Of a DNA stretch of 64,000 nt, positions 1 to 10,811 are shown in pieces (position 1 is the first letter of the stretch; every line of letters starts with the position of its first letter). Under the pieces are notes generated by a model that worked only from the letters and a program-made list of their open reading frames with translations, made no database searches and was not told the origin of the DNA. Source of the stretch: Gonapodya prolifera JEL478 (Eukaryota; Monoblepharomycota; Monoblepharidomycetes; Monoblepharidales; Gonapodyaceae). The translations under genes were made by a program, and so were the position numbers. The stretch spans positions 294,746 through 358,745 of the forward strand of contig KQ965769.1 in assembly GCA_001574975.1 (NCBI GenBank), read 5' to 3'.

Positions 1-70
1 CGCCGCTCCTGATCAGGTCTTTTCCTCCCGGATCCCCCTTTCACTCTTTTCCTTCCTCCTACTCCCAAAG

Positions 71-401
71 GCCGGTCGCTCCCGCTCCGCTGCCGTGGTC
101 CTCGCGCATCTCATCAGTCGGTACCGCCTCACCCTTGAGGAAGCCTTAGCGATTCTCATCCGGAAACGCCCACAGGTACGTTCCCTCGTTATCCGCGATT
201 GGTGAGGACCGGTCGGTGGTACGCTTGAAGACTGACCCTGTCTCGTGATCTATTCAAAATGCTCGTATCGTACCACTCTCACCATCCAAGGTCTCGCCCC
301 ACATACAGGCAATGCCCTCGGTACGGCGCTTCTACGAAGATATTCTGGGCAAGGAGACGCGGTGCGAGATCATGCGGTACCCATGGTTCGACCAGGTCTG
401 A
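71..401 (+). CDS. Dual-specificity protein phosphatase, 3' end only
   Basis: The last two exons of a dual-specificity (tyrosine/serine-threonine) phosphatase are present. Exon 71-175 opens right after an acceptor with AGRSRSAAVVLAHLISRYRL, the P-loop that follows the catalytic Cys in the HCxxGxSRS signature, and then the usual EEALAIL helix. A donor at 176 (GTACGT) and an acceptor ending at 308 join it in phase 0 to exon 309-401, which ends EIMRYPWFDQV and TGA (399-401). The catalytic Cys and the whole N-terminal part lie upstream of the window; bases 1-70 read as intron. The family removes phosphate from MAP kinases or other substrates, but the substrate cannot be inferred here. Confidence 0.78.
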
Positions 402-984
402 TGCCCGAACGAAACAGCACTGGAAGTTATACAAGGTGTGTTCGATGAACATTTGGCAAGACTAGAGGAGACCCCCATGAAAGCATTGCTGTACGCTTAT
501 AGCACACACCCCTAGTCCTCCTTGTCCAACCGCAACTACGTCAGCTGGCGTACATCACCCGTTCTTCACCTGCCTGTACAATACCCAAAATCCCTTCGAC
601 TAGCGGTTTCGCTGTACCATATCGTCTTAGCCTCCCACAACAGCGGTGCCCTTGCTTTTTACGATTAATGCATCAACCTACTTCGCAAACGATCCTTGCA
701 TTCCCCATTGGAAGCTGCAAAAGTTATTGTTGGTATAATCAATATTTTACTGTAGATAAGAAACAAATATTGTCGTGTGGTGACTGCCTGTCACGCAAAT
801 GGGATGGTTCAACTCTGCCGGAGAGATGCCAGATGGGTGTCGCGAATCAGAGGTGACGGGGTCGACAAACCTCGGTCATGCAGATTAGTCGTGGATCGAG
901 AAGGCCCCGCAAGACGGGCATTCATTACGGTATTGACACATCCTATACAAAGAGACCTCGTCGATAACAGTACGTCCACCCAGG
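402..984. other. Intergenic, nothing recognised
   Basis: This is spacer between two genes whose 3' ends face each other. Short open frames exist, but none shows family motifs or a credible exon structure. Confidence 0.5.
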
Positions 985-2106
985 TTAGATCTTGGCCGGC
1001 TTGGGTGCCCGAGGTTTGTTCTTCATGGCCAGAAGCTCTTCGACGCCGCCGGGGGGTTTGGGAAGCATGAATTTCTGGGTGGTGGGGGGTGGTGGTGTAT
1101 GGGGTTAGAGTTGTCTCTTGTTTCGGTCTTTCAGCCGACCTCCGCCCGATCCGTTTAAGACACGACACAACCCGAGCCAAACCAAACGCCAAACCAAACG
1201 CCAAACCAAACGCCATCCCCGGCACCACTTCAACCCGACCACCAAACTCACCGTGTGCGACCCCCGCGCGATCACGTCACCGGCGACCCACAGCTCGCAC
1301 TGCGTGAACGACACGGACATTCCGGGGCGGGAGCAGGTGCCGACGATGTGGATGGTAGGAGGAGTGGGAGAAAGGTGGATAAGGGTGGTTTAAGGGTTGA
1401 GGGACACAGGAAAGAGCGAAAGGAAGCTTCGGAGACTCGTGTGGACGTCCGTGGAGGTGTGAACCTCGTACCCAACACCGAACGACGCGATCGCCTATTT
1501 GCGAAGAAGCACCAGGTGATGTACCGGTTTGCGGTAAGTTCTGTTCCACACAACATGGACGTATGGAGAACCCACGAGTGAGGATACGATGTCAACAAGG
1601 ACCATGACGACAGCTCCTTGGAGGTGGTGAAAAGGGTGTAAGTTGTGGTACAAGAGGTTTAAAGTTGGAGGAAGGACTTACGTGGAAGGCACCCATGAAG
1701 TTCTGTCAGATAGAATGGTTCCAGTGAAGGAAAATGTTTCTTTGAGAATGAGCATTGTGTGGAGACGAGATCACGGACAGAACCATACCCACCACTTGAT
1801 CTTACATCGTAGCAAAGGTAAGCCACAGTCTCAAATGTGCTGACGACGTTGTAAAGAGACATACCTTGCCAACTTTCAGCTCGCACACGACACGGCCCTT
1901 CTCTACCGCGACCACACGCAGCCTCTGCCAATTCCACCGCCAGCCAATCAAGGCATCTCGTCAGTGCTACCCTTCACAACCCCCATCGCCCTCAGCACGG
2001 GAACTTACGTCAATTCCCACCCAACGCTCCGAGTCACCAGCTCGCGGTGCTCGTCCATGCGCTTGAGCAGGGCTGCGTTGGATTCGAAGATGAGTGACGC
2101 TGCCAT
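985..2106 (-). CDS. PaaI/ACOT13-type acyl-CoA thioesterase
   Basis: A hotdog-fold thioesterase of the PaaI/THEM4/ACOT13 group, which hydrolyses acyl-CoA. Exons on the minus strand: 2106-2009 (ATG), 1922-1865, 1739-1682, 1616-1576, a piece starting at 1464, 1347-1252 and 1074-985 (TAA). The first four sum to exactly 85 codons. Readable family blocks are LRVVAVEKGRVVCELKVGK, the LHGC turn (usually LHGG), VVMVLVDIVSSL with the conserved Asp, TSTDV (usually GVSTDI), and IVGTCSRPGMSVSFTQCELW followed by VIARGSHTKFM. Length is about 170 residues, as expected. The intron between 1436 and about 1348 has no AG acceptor, so either a non-canonical site or a splice-site mutation is present. Family assignment is firm; whether the gene is functional is not. 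Confidence 0.75.
1179..1214. repeat. Three 12-base tandem repeats in an intron
   Basis: AAACCAAACGCC occurs three times without change inside the last intron of the thioesterase gene. It is a minisatellite-like tract with no evident function. Confidence 0.85.
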
Positions 2107-2977
2107 TGCGTTGCAGTGTGGTTTTGGGCGGGATGTGTTTGGGTTGCAGAAGTGGGCCGGTCGCCGCGAATGTGGGTGTCGGGTCATCAACTGACCGCTG
2201 TCGATCAATTCGTAAAAGTCTCCTTGAATGGAATTATCATTGGAAAATCTCCACTGGAATAGCGGATACGTTCATTGTGCCAGTCTGGTCTCGTCCACTA
2301 CTTGGCCCAGACATGGCCCAGCCATGACCCACACTCAAAGCCACATCACTCACGCTTTCTCCGTCAGAACGCCCCGAACGCAGGCGCACCGGCGCGCATC
2401 GATAGCAGTGACCATTTTCGCCGATTGCGTGCCCCGGTATCCGAAGGGGGAGTCTTCTGGGGTGTTGTTTCGCTCCGACTCCACTTTGAGTGCCCTCCTC
2501 TTCCAATCGGCTCGAGATTGTAGCGTGTTCACACCTCGGGGACACTTTCAATAATGACTGGAGATGGGACAAAGACGCCGGCGTGTCGTACTGGCGTGTT
2601 CGGCCCAGGAGAGGTGCGTGGACTTTTTCGAGTATATTTTTAACGTTACCAGCAGCGCTGGCATGAGCGAGAGGTGAGTTTTGAATCGCATCAATCTGTT
2701 CTTGGGACTCTCGCTTAGTTTGCTGGACGTTCACGTTCGTGTTGGACCTGCCTTCTCATCACGACTTGGCAAACACACAGCACACTCTTCGCTTCGTCGT
2801 AACGCTAAACGATGAAAGAAAACATCAAAAGTGCATTCGAATGAAACAAAACTACAACGAAAAGGTGTTACTTCAAGCGTTTCGCTCTGCCAGAAGTGTC
2901 TTCTGCAACTTATCCAAAGACCAGTTCTGCTCAAGACGCCGCTCCCCCAACACACTCACCGCGGCTTCAGCACTACC
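2107..2977. other. Spacer upstream of the thioesterase gene
   Basis: No recognisable gene. A possible 35-residue plus-strand frame from the ATG at about 2663 with a good GTGAGT...TTAG intron (44 bases) ends by 2814, but it has no known family and may be chance. The 5' part should include the promoter of the minus-strand thioesterase gene. Confidence 0.4.
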
Positions 2978-4290
2978 TTAGCTAAGTGCCAGAACTGTGA
3001 CGTCGTCGTACACAGCTTTGCGCCGGAGAAACAGTTGGGTGTCCCGCAACTCCGGCTTCCACTTTGCCCCAAACCTCGATTCCATCTCCTTAATGGGGGG
3101 GCCGCCGGCGTATCCATCCACATACTCGGCCCAATCATCGGGAACAGTCTGAATACTACAATTCAAGCTGTATTTGACCATAGCCTGTCGTGGTGGCCAC
3201 CTGAATCCCGATGGGGCCTCCTCCACGTCTTCCACGTCTTCCACGTCTTCTTCCTCTCGCTCTTGTGGCGCGGCTGCTCTATCAGAGTGCTGGTAAAGTG
3301 TTGGGGCGTTGCTATCTCCACTGGGGCCAGAGGGAGGGGGAGGGGTGGGATTGACCGGACCACCTCCAGCAGCACCACCTGTGGAAGCCAGAGACGCCAT
3401 GAACGACTGAAAGCCATTGCTCAGAGCATTAAAGAGGGAGTTGCTGGACCGTGTAAGTGATGAGTCTTTGCCGTTGAGGGAGTTGACGGACTCCATAACA
3501 GGATATATGAGGTTGTGCACGGGCACTGATCGTCTCCCTCTGGTGGGCACCCATTGCAGCTATGAGATCTGGAGCTACTCAATCACGCTCTGTAGATGCA
3601 GTTGCTTGAGCTCCCGTCGCTGCCATTGCTGCCAAAAGCTGCCTCCGAAACTCTTCAAAAGCGTGAAACTGAAAAACAGGGGTTTGAAAGAGTGAGTGAT
3701 CCTGGTAAGAGTCATTTCCCTTAAAAGCAGCTGCGTCTTGTAGTAAGACAACCCGCAACCATTTCAGAAGGTCCAGAAACCCTATTGCCGCAAGGTCTTG
3801 ATTCGCTCCAGTCCTTGCCGTCACCTCCGTCCACACTGTGTCCACTTCGGGAAAATGGCAGAATGGAGCTGCTCTGAGGGGACCACTACGTTGCGCTGGA
3901 AGAACTATGTCTTCCCAGTTGGAGCAAAACCAGCCAGGGCGAGAATGGGACCACGAGGGATTTTGCTCATATATGAGCCCTCCATGCGCTCCCCATTCCA
4001 ACGCCCTAAGCGCCTCCCTTGGTTGTCATCAATGCCTGCGATCTGTTCAAGCTGGCGAACTGGTACATGCCGTCGTGCTTGAGTTTTGCTGATCGAGTTG
4101 ATTCCAATCGAGGCCAACATCCTGTTGGTTGACTTGTGCTGTGCAGCATATTTAATATGCTTAAGAGGATCAATGTCGTCCTTTCCTCCTTTTGCAAGCA
4201 CAATATGGTACCACGCAGATCTGGCAGACCGATCTGGAAAATAGAGATCGAGGTCATATCTGCCATGAACAAAAGACTGTGAGAGGATGA
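2978..4290 (-). mobile_element. Crypton-like tyrosine-recombinase element, degenerate
   Basis: Read on the minus strand, three blocks in the order seen in fungal Crypton transposons are visible. Near 4280-3905: YDLDLYFPDRSARSAWYHIV, then a recombinase/Ndc10-like block with ARRHVP, GRWNGERMEGSYMSKIP and LALAGF. Near 3900-3579: DLAAIGFLDLLKWLRVVLLQ plus DAAAF, typical of Crypton proteins. Near 3550-2978: a Gcr1_C-type DNA-binding domain (TVPDDWAEYVDG, GGPPIKEMESRFGAKWKP, FLRRKAVYDDV). The first and second blocks differ by one frame right after LAGF, with no intron to explain it, and no N-terminal part was found. I read it as a broken copy. The Gcr1_C-like domain alone also occurs in host transcription factors, but the combination favours Crypton. 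Confidence 0.7.
3222..3248. repeat. 9-base in-frame tandem repeat
   Basis: TCCACGTCT occurs three times. On the minus strand it encodes a Glu-Asp-Val acidic repeat in the linker before the Gcr1_C-like domain. Confidence 0.8.
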
Positions 4291-4825
4291 CCTAGAAGCA
4301 CTGATAGCAGTTTAGCCGTTGGCGGGACGCGCTTCAGGTGTTTCCCTCACTGCGTATGCTTCACTTCTTTACAGGTTCGGGGCTCAGCAGTGCCATAGGA
4401 GCATACTCTACCCGACCCCGATGCTCATTCCAATGTCCGTCGTCCGATCGTCGCGTCCAAACAGCAAGCGTTTATCAGATATATGTTTTTGATAGGCGTT
4501 ATACTGAGTAGTTTTGGCGAAAAGGTCCCATTCACGAAATACGTGTGTCACCAGCCCAGCAAGGTTCGAGGAGAGAGATATTTGAAAATGATGTGAAGAA
4601 GTTAGGGTTCCTGAAGGTCCTTGATGCTGAAGCTGTCCATCTTGAAATCGAAGTCGTAAATGAGTTTCCTTTGATCAACTACGCACCTGACTCCGACCAC
4701 GCACGTCTGCATTTCGTTCACGAATTCCCACGTTTCGCGCTATTTCCCTGTTTTTGTCGTCTTGTGTTCAAAATGGCACAAAAAACCTCCAAAAGTTCTG
4801 CCGCTCACCTTCCCCCCTGACATGA
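4291..4825. other. Spacer between Crypton remnant and PGAP4-like gene
   Basis: Nothing convincing. The 5' part of a complete Crypton gene would lie here, but I could not recognise its exons. The region just before 4826 should contain the promoter of the next gene. Confidence 0.4.
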
Positions 4826-6647
4826 ATGCGCACTCCTCCGCGTACTCCGACCCGCCTCCGCCGCTCCCTTTCTCTCCCTCTGGCGCTCAACGCCGCGTCG
4901 CCCGTCCGTATCCCCCCCGTCCACCGCATCGTCGCTGTCCTCTTGCTGGCGACTCTTGTTGTCCCACTCTGCACCTATCTGTTCCTCCGCGAATCCCTCG
5001 ATGACAACCGATACTCGTACTTTTACCAGTGGGATGAAAAGGCGCTGACCCGGAACGAGGCGATCCGGCTAGTCCATTCGGAGGTTCTGATCGATATTCT
5101 CAGCGGAGGTGCCGTGCCTCGCCAAAACGGTCTGGATCATGCCAAGTCGAACAAGACTGGACTCTTTTTCGACGTGGACGAGAGTGTGGAACCGGATATA
5201 TGCTTTGTGGTGATGGCAGGGGCGCCCCGTGAGCGAAAATACCTGACTCAGGTAAGTGTGTGGGGGCCAGGTGACGCGGAATGAACGAGGTGAAGCCGAG
5301 TGAAGTGGAGTCGAGCCACGCGAGGTCTGGAGTGCGAAGCATGGACGAACGAGTACCGAGGCCGGAGCAAGCGCTGAACGAGACTGGCCGCCGGAGGCGA
5401 ATACCCCGAGAAGCGGAATACTCTCACTGAGCTCATATCCCCGCCGGAGGGGAATGATCCATGCGGAGTGCGAATGGTACAGCCCGGAACGGAATTTACT
5501 CTCGCAATGCGTACATTTCACAGGCGGATTGGGGCTGGAGCAGGTGGAGCACGTTTAGTTCGCGAAACTGCAAATGAAATTTGAAATTACCTTTTTCATA
5601 TCTCGTCCCCACCGTCTTTAGACCGTCGCATTCCTCCTCGCCCACATCAACCCCATAAACGCCTCTGACGCCCGGCGTGTCCAGCTCTCCATCTATTCAA
5701 CCCTCCGCCCGACCGACAACGCCACCGAACTCTCCCGCCTTTCTCGCGTCGTGCGTGTCGTCTCAAATAATCGCACTACAGAAGCAGATGCCAGGACCAC
5801 CACGTGGTCAGCAAAGCTCAGTCTCGACAGGGCGAGAGCGTACCGATACGCGGACGAGGCCGGATGCAGATTCGCGGTGATGGTCGAGGACGATGCGATT
5901 GCGGGGAGGAATTTGCTCGAGACGCTTACGAGGGCCGCGGAGGAGCTGGAGCGGAAGAAGGTGGAGTGGGGGTTTGTGAAACTGTTCTACACGGGTACGT
6001 TGAGTTCCATTGTAATAAGGACGGTTCATTGTGGACAAAGGTTGTTTCTCCACGTGCGCCTTGCTCACCTACCCTCCTCCCATCCAGAATACTGGTGGGG
6101 CTGGTCTGTCGACCTTCGCGACATCGTCCAGCTCGTCCTCATGGGCGTCTCCGCCGGTCTCGTCCTAACACTCGCATCCTCACTTATCCTCCTGCCCTGC
6201 CTCCTACCCCGCAAACCACCCATCGTCGTCCACCTCGTCTCCTTCGCCTACTTCACCGCCTTCGCCACACTCATCCTCTGGTCCGTCGGCAAACAAACCA
6301 TATTCGCGCCCATCACCCGCGCCCCCGGGCTGCACCTGCGCACACCGGACGAGGTGCGCGCTGTCGGGGTTGCCCACCTCCATCCGCGTCGCCACCTCTC
6401 CAGCCTCGCGTCCTACCTCGAGGAGCGCGCATGCGACACGTGCCGCGAGACGGACAATCTCGCCGACGACTGGACGTTCGAAGCGGGCGTGAGTCGGTGG
6501 GAGCTCGTCCCGCACGTGTTTCAGCACATTGGGGTGTTCAGCTCGTGGAAGGCTAAGAACCAAGGGGAGTTTCGGTGGGTGAAGACGAGCACGGCGTTTT
6601 ATGACGACAGTGTGAGATTGTTTGGGGATGGGGGGGTGCTGCTGTGA
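4826..6647 (+). CDS. PGAP4: PGAP4/TMEM246-like GPI-glycan glycosyltransferase
   Basis: Exons 4826-5251, 5622-5994 and 6088-6647 give a 452-residue protein. Order of parts: an N-terminal signal anchor (about residues 36-52, RIVAVLLLATLVVPLCTYLF), a luminal GT-A-like domain with DICFVVMAGAPRERKYLTQ and the acidic EDDAIA motif that would bind Mn-nucleotide sugar, then two closely spaced membrane segments (GVSAGLVLTLASSLILLPCL and VHLVSFAYFTAFATLILW) inserted in the middle of the catalytic domain, then a C-terminal part with VPHVFQHIGVFSSWKAKNQG. That split arrangement is the hallmark of PGAP4, a Golgi GalNAc transferase acting on GPI anchors. Sugar specificity in fungi is unknown. Intron 1 is unusually long (370 bases) and GC-rich. 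Confidence 0.82.
5340..5520. repeat. Degenerate hairpin-rich segment in intron 1
   Basis: Inside intron 1 of the PGAP4-like gene are short GC stems such as CGCCGGAGGCG, CCCCGCCGGAGGGG and ACCGAGGCCGG. They resemble the hairpin units of the arrays at 7793-7935 and 46962-47115, but less regularly. Kinship with those arrays is inferred. Confidence 0.35.
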
Positions 6648-6952
6648 AGGGTGGTCATATTCACATTGGAGGTGCTCTGGGTCTCAGTGGTGTGAGGCCA
6701 TTGGAGCAGTGATTAAACATTGGAAAAAGCGTAATTGATTGAGATTTGAGAGTAGGTGCAGACATTGTTATGTACATGGAATTCAATTGGCGTAATGTCA
6801 GAAGCTACAACATTCCTTATTCATGAGGAATATTCAGCTTGCCCGTTTTCATTCAAGCTTTGATAATGGGTTTGTGGGTGGCGGCAGAACTGTCCAGCCG
6901 GCTAAATTCGATTTCGAACAAAGCCCAACACCTCCGACAAAACAGCGCAAAC
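6648..6952. other. Spacer with the DRG2 promoter region
   Basis: AT-rich intergenic sequence between two plus-strand genes. No further gene is seen. Confidence 0.5.
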
Positions 6953-8954
6953 ATGGGCATTCTCGAGCGAATCGCAGACGTACGTGGCCACTCTAAACAC
7001 CGGCTACCTTAATTGCGACCCGCGACAACTCCCATCACGCTCACCGCACCCCACGCACTTCCACCGTCGCAGATCGAGAAGGAGATGGCACGGACGCAGA
7101 AGAACAAGGCAACTGAGTACCACATCGGTTTGCTTAAGGCCAAGCTGGCAAAGTACCGCCTGCAGCTCTTGGAACCCCAGGGGAAGAGCGGTGAGGAGTT
7201 CTTCGAGTAGCCAGTCGATCCGGACCGGGCTTATACCGTCAACCAATTGTGTATTATAGGTGGAAAAGGAGAGGGCTTTGATGTGATGAAGTCGGGCGAT
7301 GCGAGGGTCGCGCTTGTGTGAGTTATGGAGAAAGTTCCTCTTTCAAAAGCACGGACTTCAAGGATACCCCGGACGTCGGACGGGGCTGCGCCAACACAGC
7401 GGATTTCCCTCCGTCGGAAAGTCGACCCTCCTGTCCAAAATCACAGAAACCGAGTCCGTCCAGGTACGTTCACCATTCCTTAAAACCATGTCCCCACTGC
7501 CTAGCGGCAATCATCCTTCCACCCACCCTCCCCCACCCACCCACTCCACTCCACTCCAGGCCGCATACGAATTCACAACCCTCACGTGCATCCCAGGCGT
7601 CATTCCCTACCACGGCGCGCGTATTCAGCTCCTCGACCTGCCCGGAATCATTGAGGGCGCTGCCCAGGGAAAGGGAAGAGGACGGCAGGTTATTAGTGTG
7701 GCCAAGACGAGTGATTTGATTTTGATGATGTTGGATGCGAGTGAGTTGAGGGTGGTGTATGTGTGTGGGGCGGGGGGACAGCGGAGAATAAAAGACCGGG
7801 CGGGCCGAGCGCAGCGAGGGCTCCGAGGCCTAAGCGCGATAGCGCTGACCGAGGCATACATCTCGCGGAGCGAGCCCCGGGACCTTGCCCAAATGGGGCC
7901 GACCGAGGATGTAATCCGGGGATTGGTCGGCAGGTTGGGATGTGATGGGGTGTATTGATAATTCGTCGAAATTGACCGACCTGCTGCCTGCCGGCGAACA
8001 GCAAAGGGCCCCGAAATCAAGGACATTCTCGAACGGGAACTCGAAAGCGTCGGAATTCGTCTCAACCGGCGCAAACCAAACAGTGAGTCCACAACCTCTA
8101 TTCGTCACCTCCGTCCTTCGCTCACCCAACTCTGCCTTTTGCTACACCCACTTCTAGTCTACTTCAAGCCCAAGAAAACCGGCGGGATCTCTTTTACGGC
8201 TACCTGCAAGCTCACGCACCTCTCCGACTCGCTGTGCGCTTCCATCCTCCGGGACTACCGCATCCACAACGCCGAGATCCTCGTCCGCGAGGACGCGACG
8301 GTAGACGAGTTCATCGACATCGTGTTGGGGAATAGGAAGTACATGAAGTGCCTTTATGTGTATAATAAGGTGGATGCTGTGTCGTTGGAGGAGAGTGAGT
8401 TGAAGAGGTGTCGGTCGACGTCTCTGTCTGGTGCGGACCGCCCAACCGCATGCACCCTTATATGACAAACGCACATCCCTTCTCTTGCCTTCCCTTGCAC
8501 CCCACTTTCTCTGCCCCACGCACCCTTCCCACCCCCGCAGTCGACCGCCTCGCGCACCTCCCCGACACCATCGTCTGCTCCACCATCATGGACCTCAACC
8601 TCGACCACCTCATAGACCGGATCTGGACCGCGCTGGACCTGCTCACGATCTACACCAAGCGCCGTGGGGAACTGCCCGACTTCGAGGGCGGTGTGATTAT
8701 GAGACGCGGAGCGTCAGTGGAGGACGTGTGTCATAGGATTCATAGGACGCTGGCGAGGGAGTTCAAGTATGCGTTAGTTTGGTGAGTAAGGGTGGGGTGT
8801 TTGGGTCGGTTGGAGACGGAGCAAGTTGGAGTGCAGCGGGTGCTGACAATGCCGACTTTGTTGTAGGGGTCGTTCGACAAAGCACAACCCTCAGAAAGTC
8901 GGTCTGAAGCATTTGGTGGAGAATGAGGACGTCATTCAGGTGGTAAAGAAATGA
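6953..8954 (+). CDS. DRG2: DRG2 (Rbg2) developmentally regulated GTPase
   Basis: Nine exons (6953-6979, 7073-7190, 7260-7317, 7400-7463, 7560-7740, 8002-8082, 8158-8394, 8541-8781, 8867-8954) sum to 365 codons, giving 364 residues, the same as typical DRG2. N-terminus [20 protein letters not shown] and the [17 protein letters not shown] block separate it from DRG1. G motifs: G1 [10 protein letters not shown]2 region [12 protein letters not shown]3 [20 protein letters not shown]4 NKVD, and the C-terminal TGS domain ending [18 protein letters not shown] and [12 protein letters not shown]2 binds a DFRP2/Gir2-type partner and associates with translating ribosomes. All junctions are GT-AG. Intron 5 (7741-8001) carries a hairpin array. 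Confidence 0.95.
7793..7935 (+). repeat. GC-rich hairpin-unit array in DRG2 intron 5
   Basis: Units open with CCGAGG at 7823, 7849 and 7903, and each contains a small stem-loop: AGCGC-GATA-GCGCT (7833-7846), CTCGC-GGA-GCGAG (7862-7874), AATCC-GGGG-ATT (about 7913-7924). The stretch 7821-7877 is nearly identical to 46992-47042 in an intron of the unlinked PAQR gene, so this is a dispersed element and not intron-specific sequence. Confidence 0.7.
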
Positions 8955-9302
8955 GGACCTCGCGATACGGTGGTCAGGTTTCCGTGTGAGCGCCTGTGTA
9001 TACAAGTAGTGAACAGTTTGGCTGTGCCATTGCAGTTGGAGTGAAAGTGCAAGCACTCGTGTGAAGCTCGAAGTAGGAAATTATCATATTTGTGGTCGTC
9101 CGTAATAGGCAATACATATCGTTTTATCCCCAGCTCCAAAACGTTCCTTGAAAGTTGCAAAGAGTCCCCCGTCGGCCTTTTCTTTTGCAGTCCAGTACGG
9201 CACGTCTACTGCGCTCACGTGTGTCGGATGCTCATGCCTGAATGCGACCCGCGAGGAAGAAATCGATCAGTTCGAAGGACCCCCAACCACCAGCCCCCTC
9301 CA
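8955..9302. other. Spacer between convergent genes
   Basis: Sequence between the 3' ends of DRG2 (plus) and the dehydrogenase gene (minus). No coding signal was found. Confidence 0.5.
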
Positions 9303-10664
9303 CTACACCACGGACGCACCTCCGTCGACGGGGACAGTGACTCCGTTCAGGTAGGAAGCAGCCGGGAGGCAGAAGGAGACAGTGATTTGGGCGACTTCCT
9401 GCAGAGAGCAGATACAGTTGTGGATCGTGGTGAGAATTGTATTGCAACATTGGCAAGGAAGAATGGACGAACCTCGGGGTCACCGTAGCGACGAAGGGGA
9501 ACCCTTCGGCGAGCGTAGGTCTGCTTGGAGGCTTCCGGAAGCCCAGCGGTCATGCCTACGTAATATATGGTCAAAAGTACCGTTTCAAATTTCCATTCCA
9601 TTCGCCGTCGCGTCCTACAAAATTCGATGGCTCACCGGTGTTAATGGGACCAGGACAGATGCAGTTCACCGTGATGTTGCCAAGTCGGCCCAGCTCGGCA
9701 GCAAAGGACCGAGTGAGACCTGTGACGCCGGCCTTGCTGGCGTTGTACCTGGTAGCGAAACTTCATAACTCTGCCACCGTGCGACTGACGCAGGTGACGA
9801 CTTACGCGGCATTCCCAGCAGTGGCGAGAAGAGCTTCCGTGCTGGCAATGTTCACAATACGGCCAGCTTCCGACTTCTGGAGGTAGGGCAGCGCAGCGCG
9901 GATGAACCAGGCGTGGCAAGTGAGGTTGATGGCGAGGGTTTTGTCCCCTGGCGGGTGGCGGGTGCGGTCGTTTGCGGTTAAGTGCAAAGGTTTGAGAGGA
10001 AGGCAGGGTCTCAGGGAACACTCACACAGGGTTTGGAACTTCTCCTCTTCGGTGAACGCACCGAGGTTCAAGGATACACCGGCGTTGTTCTATTGCATCC
10101 CGAAACGGTGTCTTCAAACTTTTCCGAAACCGCTTACTTCCCGCCATCACAACTCACAATCAAGATATCGATTCCTCCAAACTCTTTCGCCACCTCCTCG
10201 ACAACTTGCTGCACTCTCGCCTTGTCGCTAACGTCGCAGGCCCATCCACGGGCAGCGTTGGGTCCGTGAACCCCCTTGATGGTGTCCACGACAGCGGAGA
10301 CGCCTACGGTGGTGAGGTCGAGAGCAGCGACACGGCAGCCTTCGTCGGCGAGGCTTTTGAGGGGAAAGACGGAGGATCGTGTGTTCAAAGGGATCATCAC
10401 TTCGTCCACAATAATGTTACTTACAGGAACGCAGTGGCTCTTCCCATCCCGCTTGCCTATAATGCCATCGACAAAGCATCGAGCGGAGGTTTTGGAGACG
10501 TTGAGGTGCCTTCCAACCCCAATCGGCATTTGGTCGGAACGTACCGCTCCCGTCACGATAGCCTTCTTGCCATTGAGACTGCGAGACAGCTTCGTGATCC
10601 GCTTCTCGGACGAAGCTCCGGAGATGTGGCCGTGCAGCTGGTTGACGCGGATGATGGCGGACAT
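9303..10664 (-). CDS. Short-chain dehydrogenase/reductase, FabG-like
   Basis: Eight minus-strand exons (10664-10545, 10456-10425, 10353-10158, 10089-10026, 9947-9806, 9748-9636, 9555-9473, 9398-9303) give 281 residues. The NAD(P)-binding motif TGAASGMGRATAFL is split by an intron. It is followed by NNAGV, the catalytic serine in GRIVNIASTEALL, the YNASK active-site Tyr/Lys pair and the ICPGPINTGM loop, ending in NGVTVPVDGGASVV. These are the full Ser-Tyr-Lys determinants of classical SDR enzymes, closest in style to 3-oxoacyl-ACP reductases. A 35-residue N-terminal extension before the Rossmann fold (basic, Ser-rich) could be a mitochondrial targeting peptide, which would fit type II fatty-acid synthesis. 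The real substrate cannot be told from sequence. Confidence 0.88.
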
Positions 10665-10775
10665 TGTTGCAGTCGTGTTTGAATTCGGGTTGGGTGTGTG
10701 CCGAAAATTTTGCCGTCAAATTTCATGAACATTTTCGAGAATACAACCTCCCACCCGCGTCCGCGAGCGTTACTC

Positions 10776-10811
10776 GTTACGGTGATTTATTTTGAGTTCT
10801 GACACCGTAAC
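10776..10811. repeat. Perfect 9-base inverted repeat upstream of the SDR gene
   Basis: GTTACGGTG (10776-10784) and CACCGTAAC (10803-10811) are perfect inverted arms separated by 18 bases. They lie about 110-150 bases upstream of the minus-strand dehydrogenase start. The spacing suits a dimeric regulator site, but there is no independent support. Confidence 0.5.

Noticed and set aside
2650-2820. Small two-exon gene starting MSESLLDVHVRV
   Set aside because: The intron looks good, but a 35-residue product without relatives cannot be supported from sequence alone.
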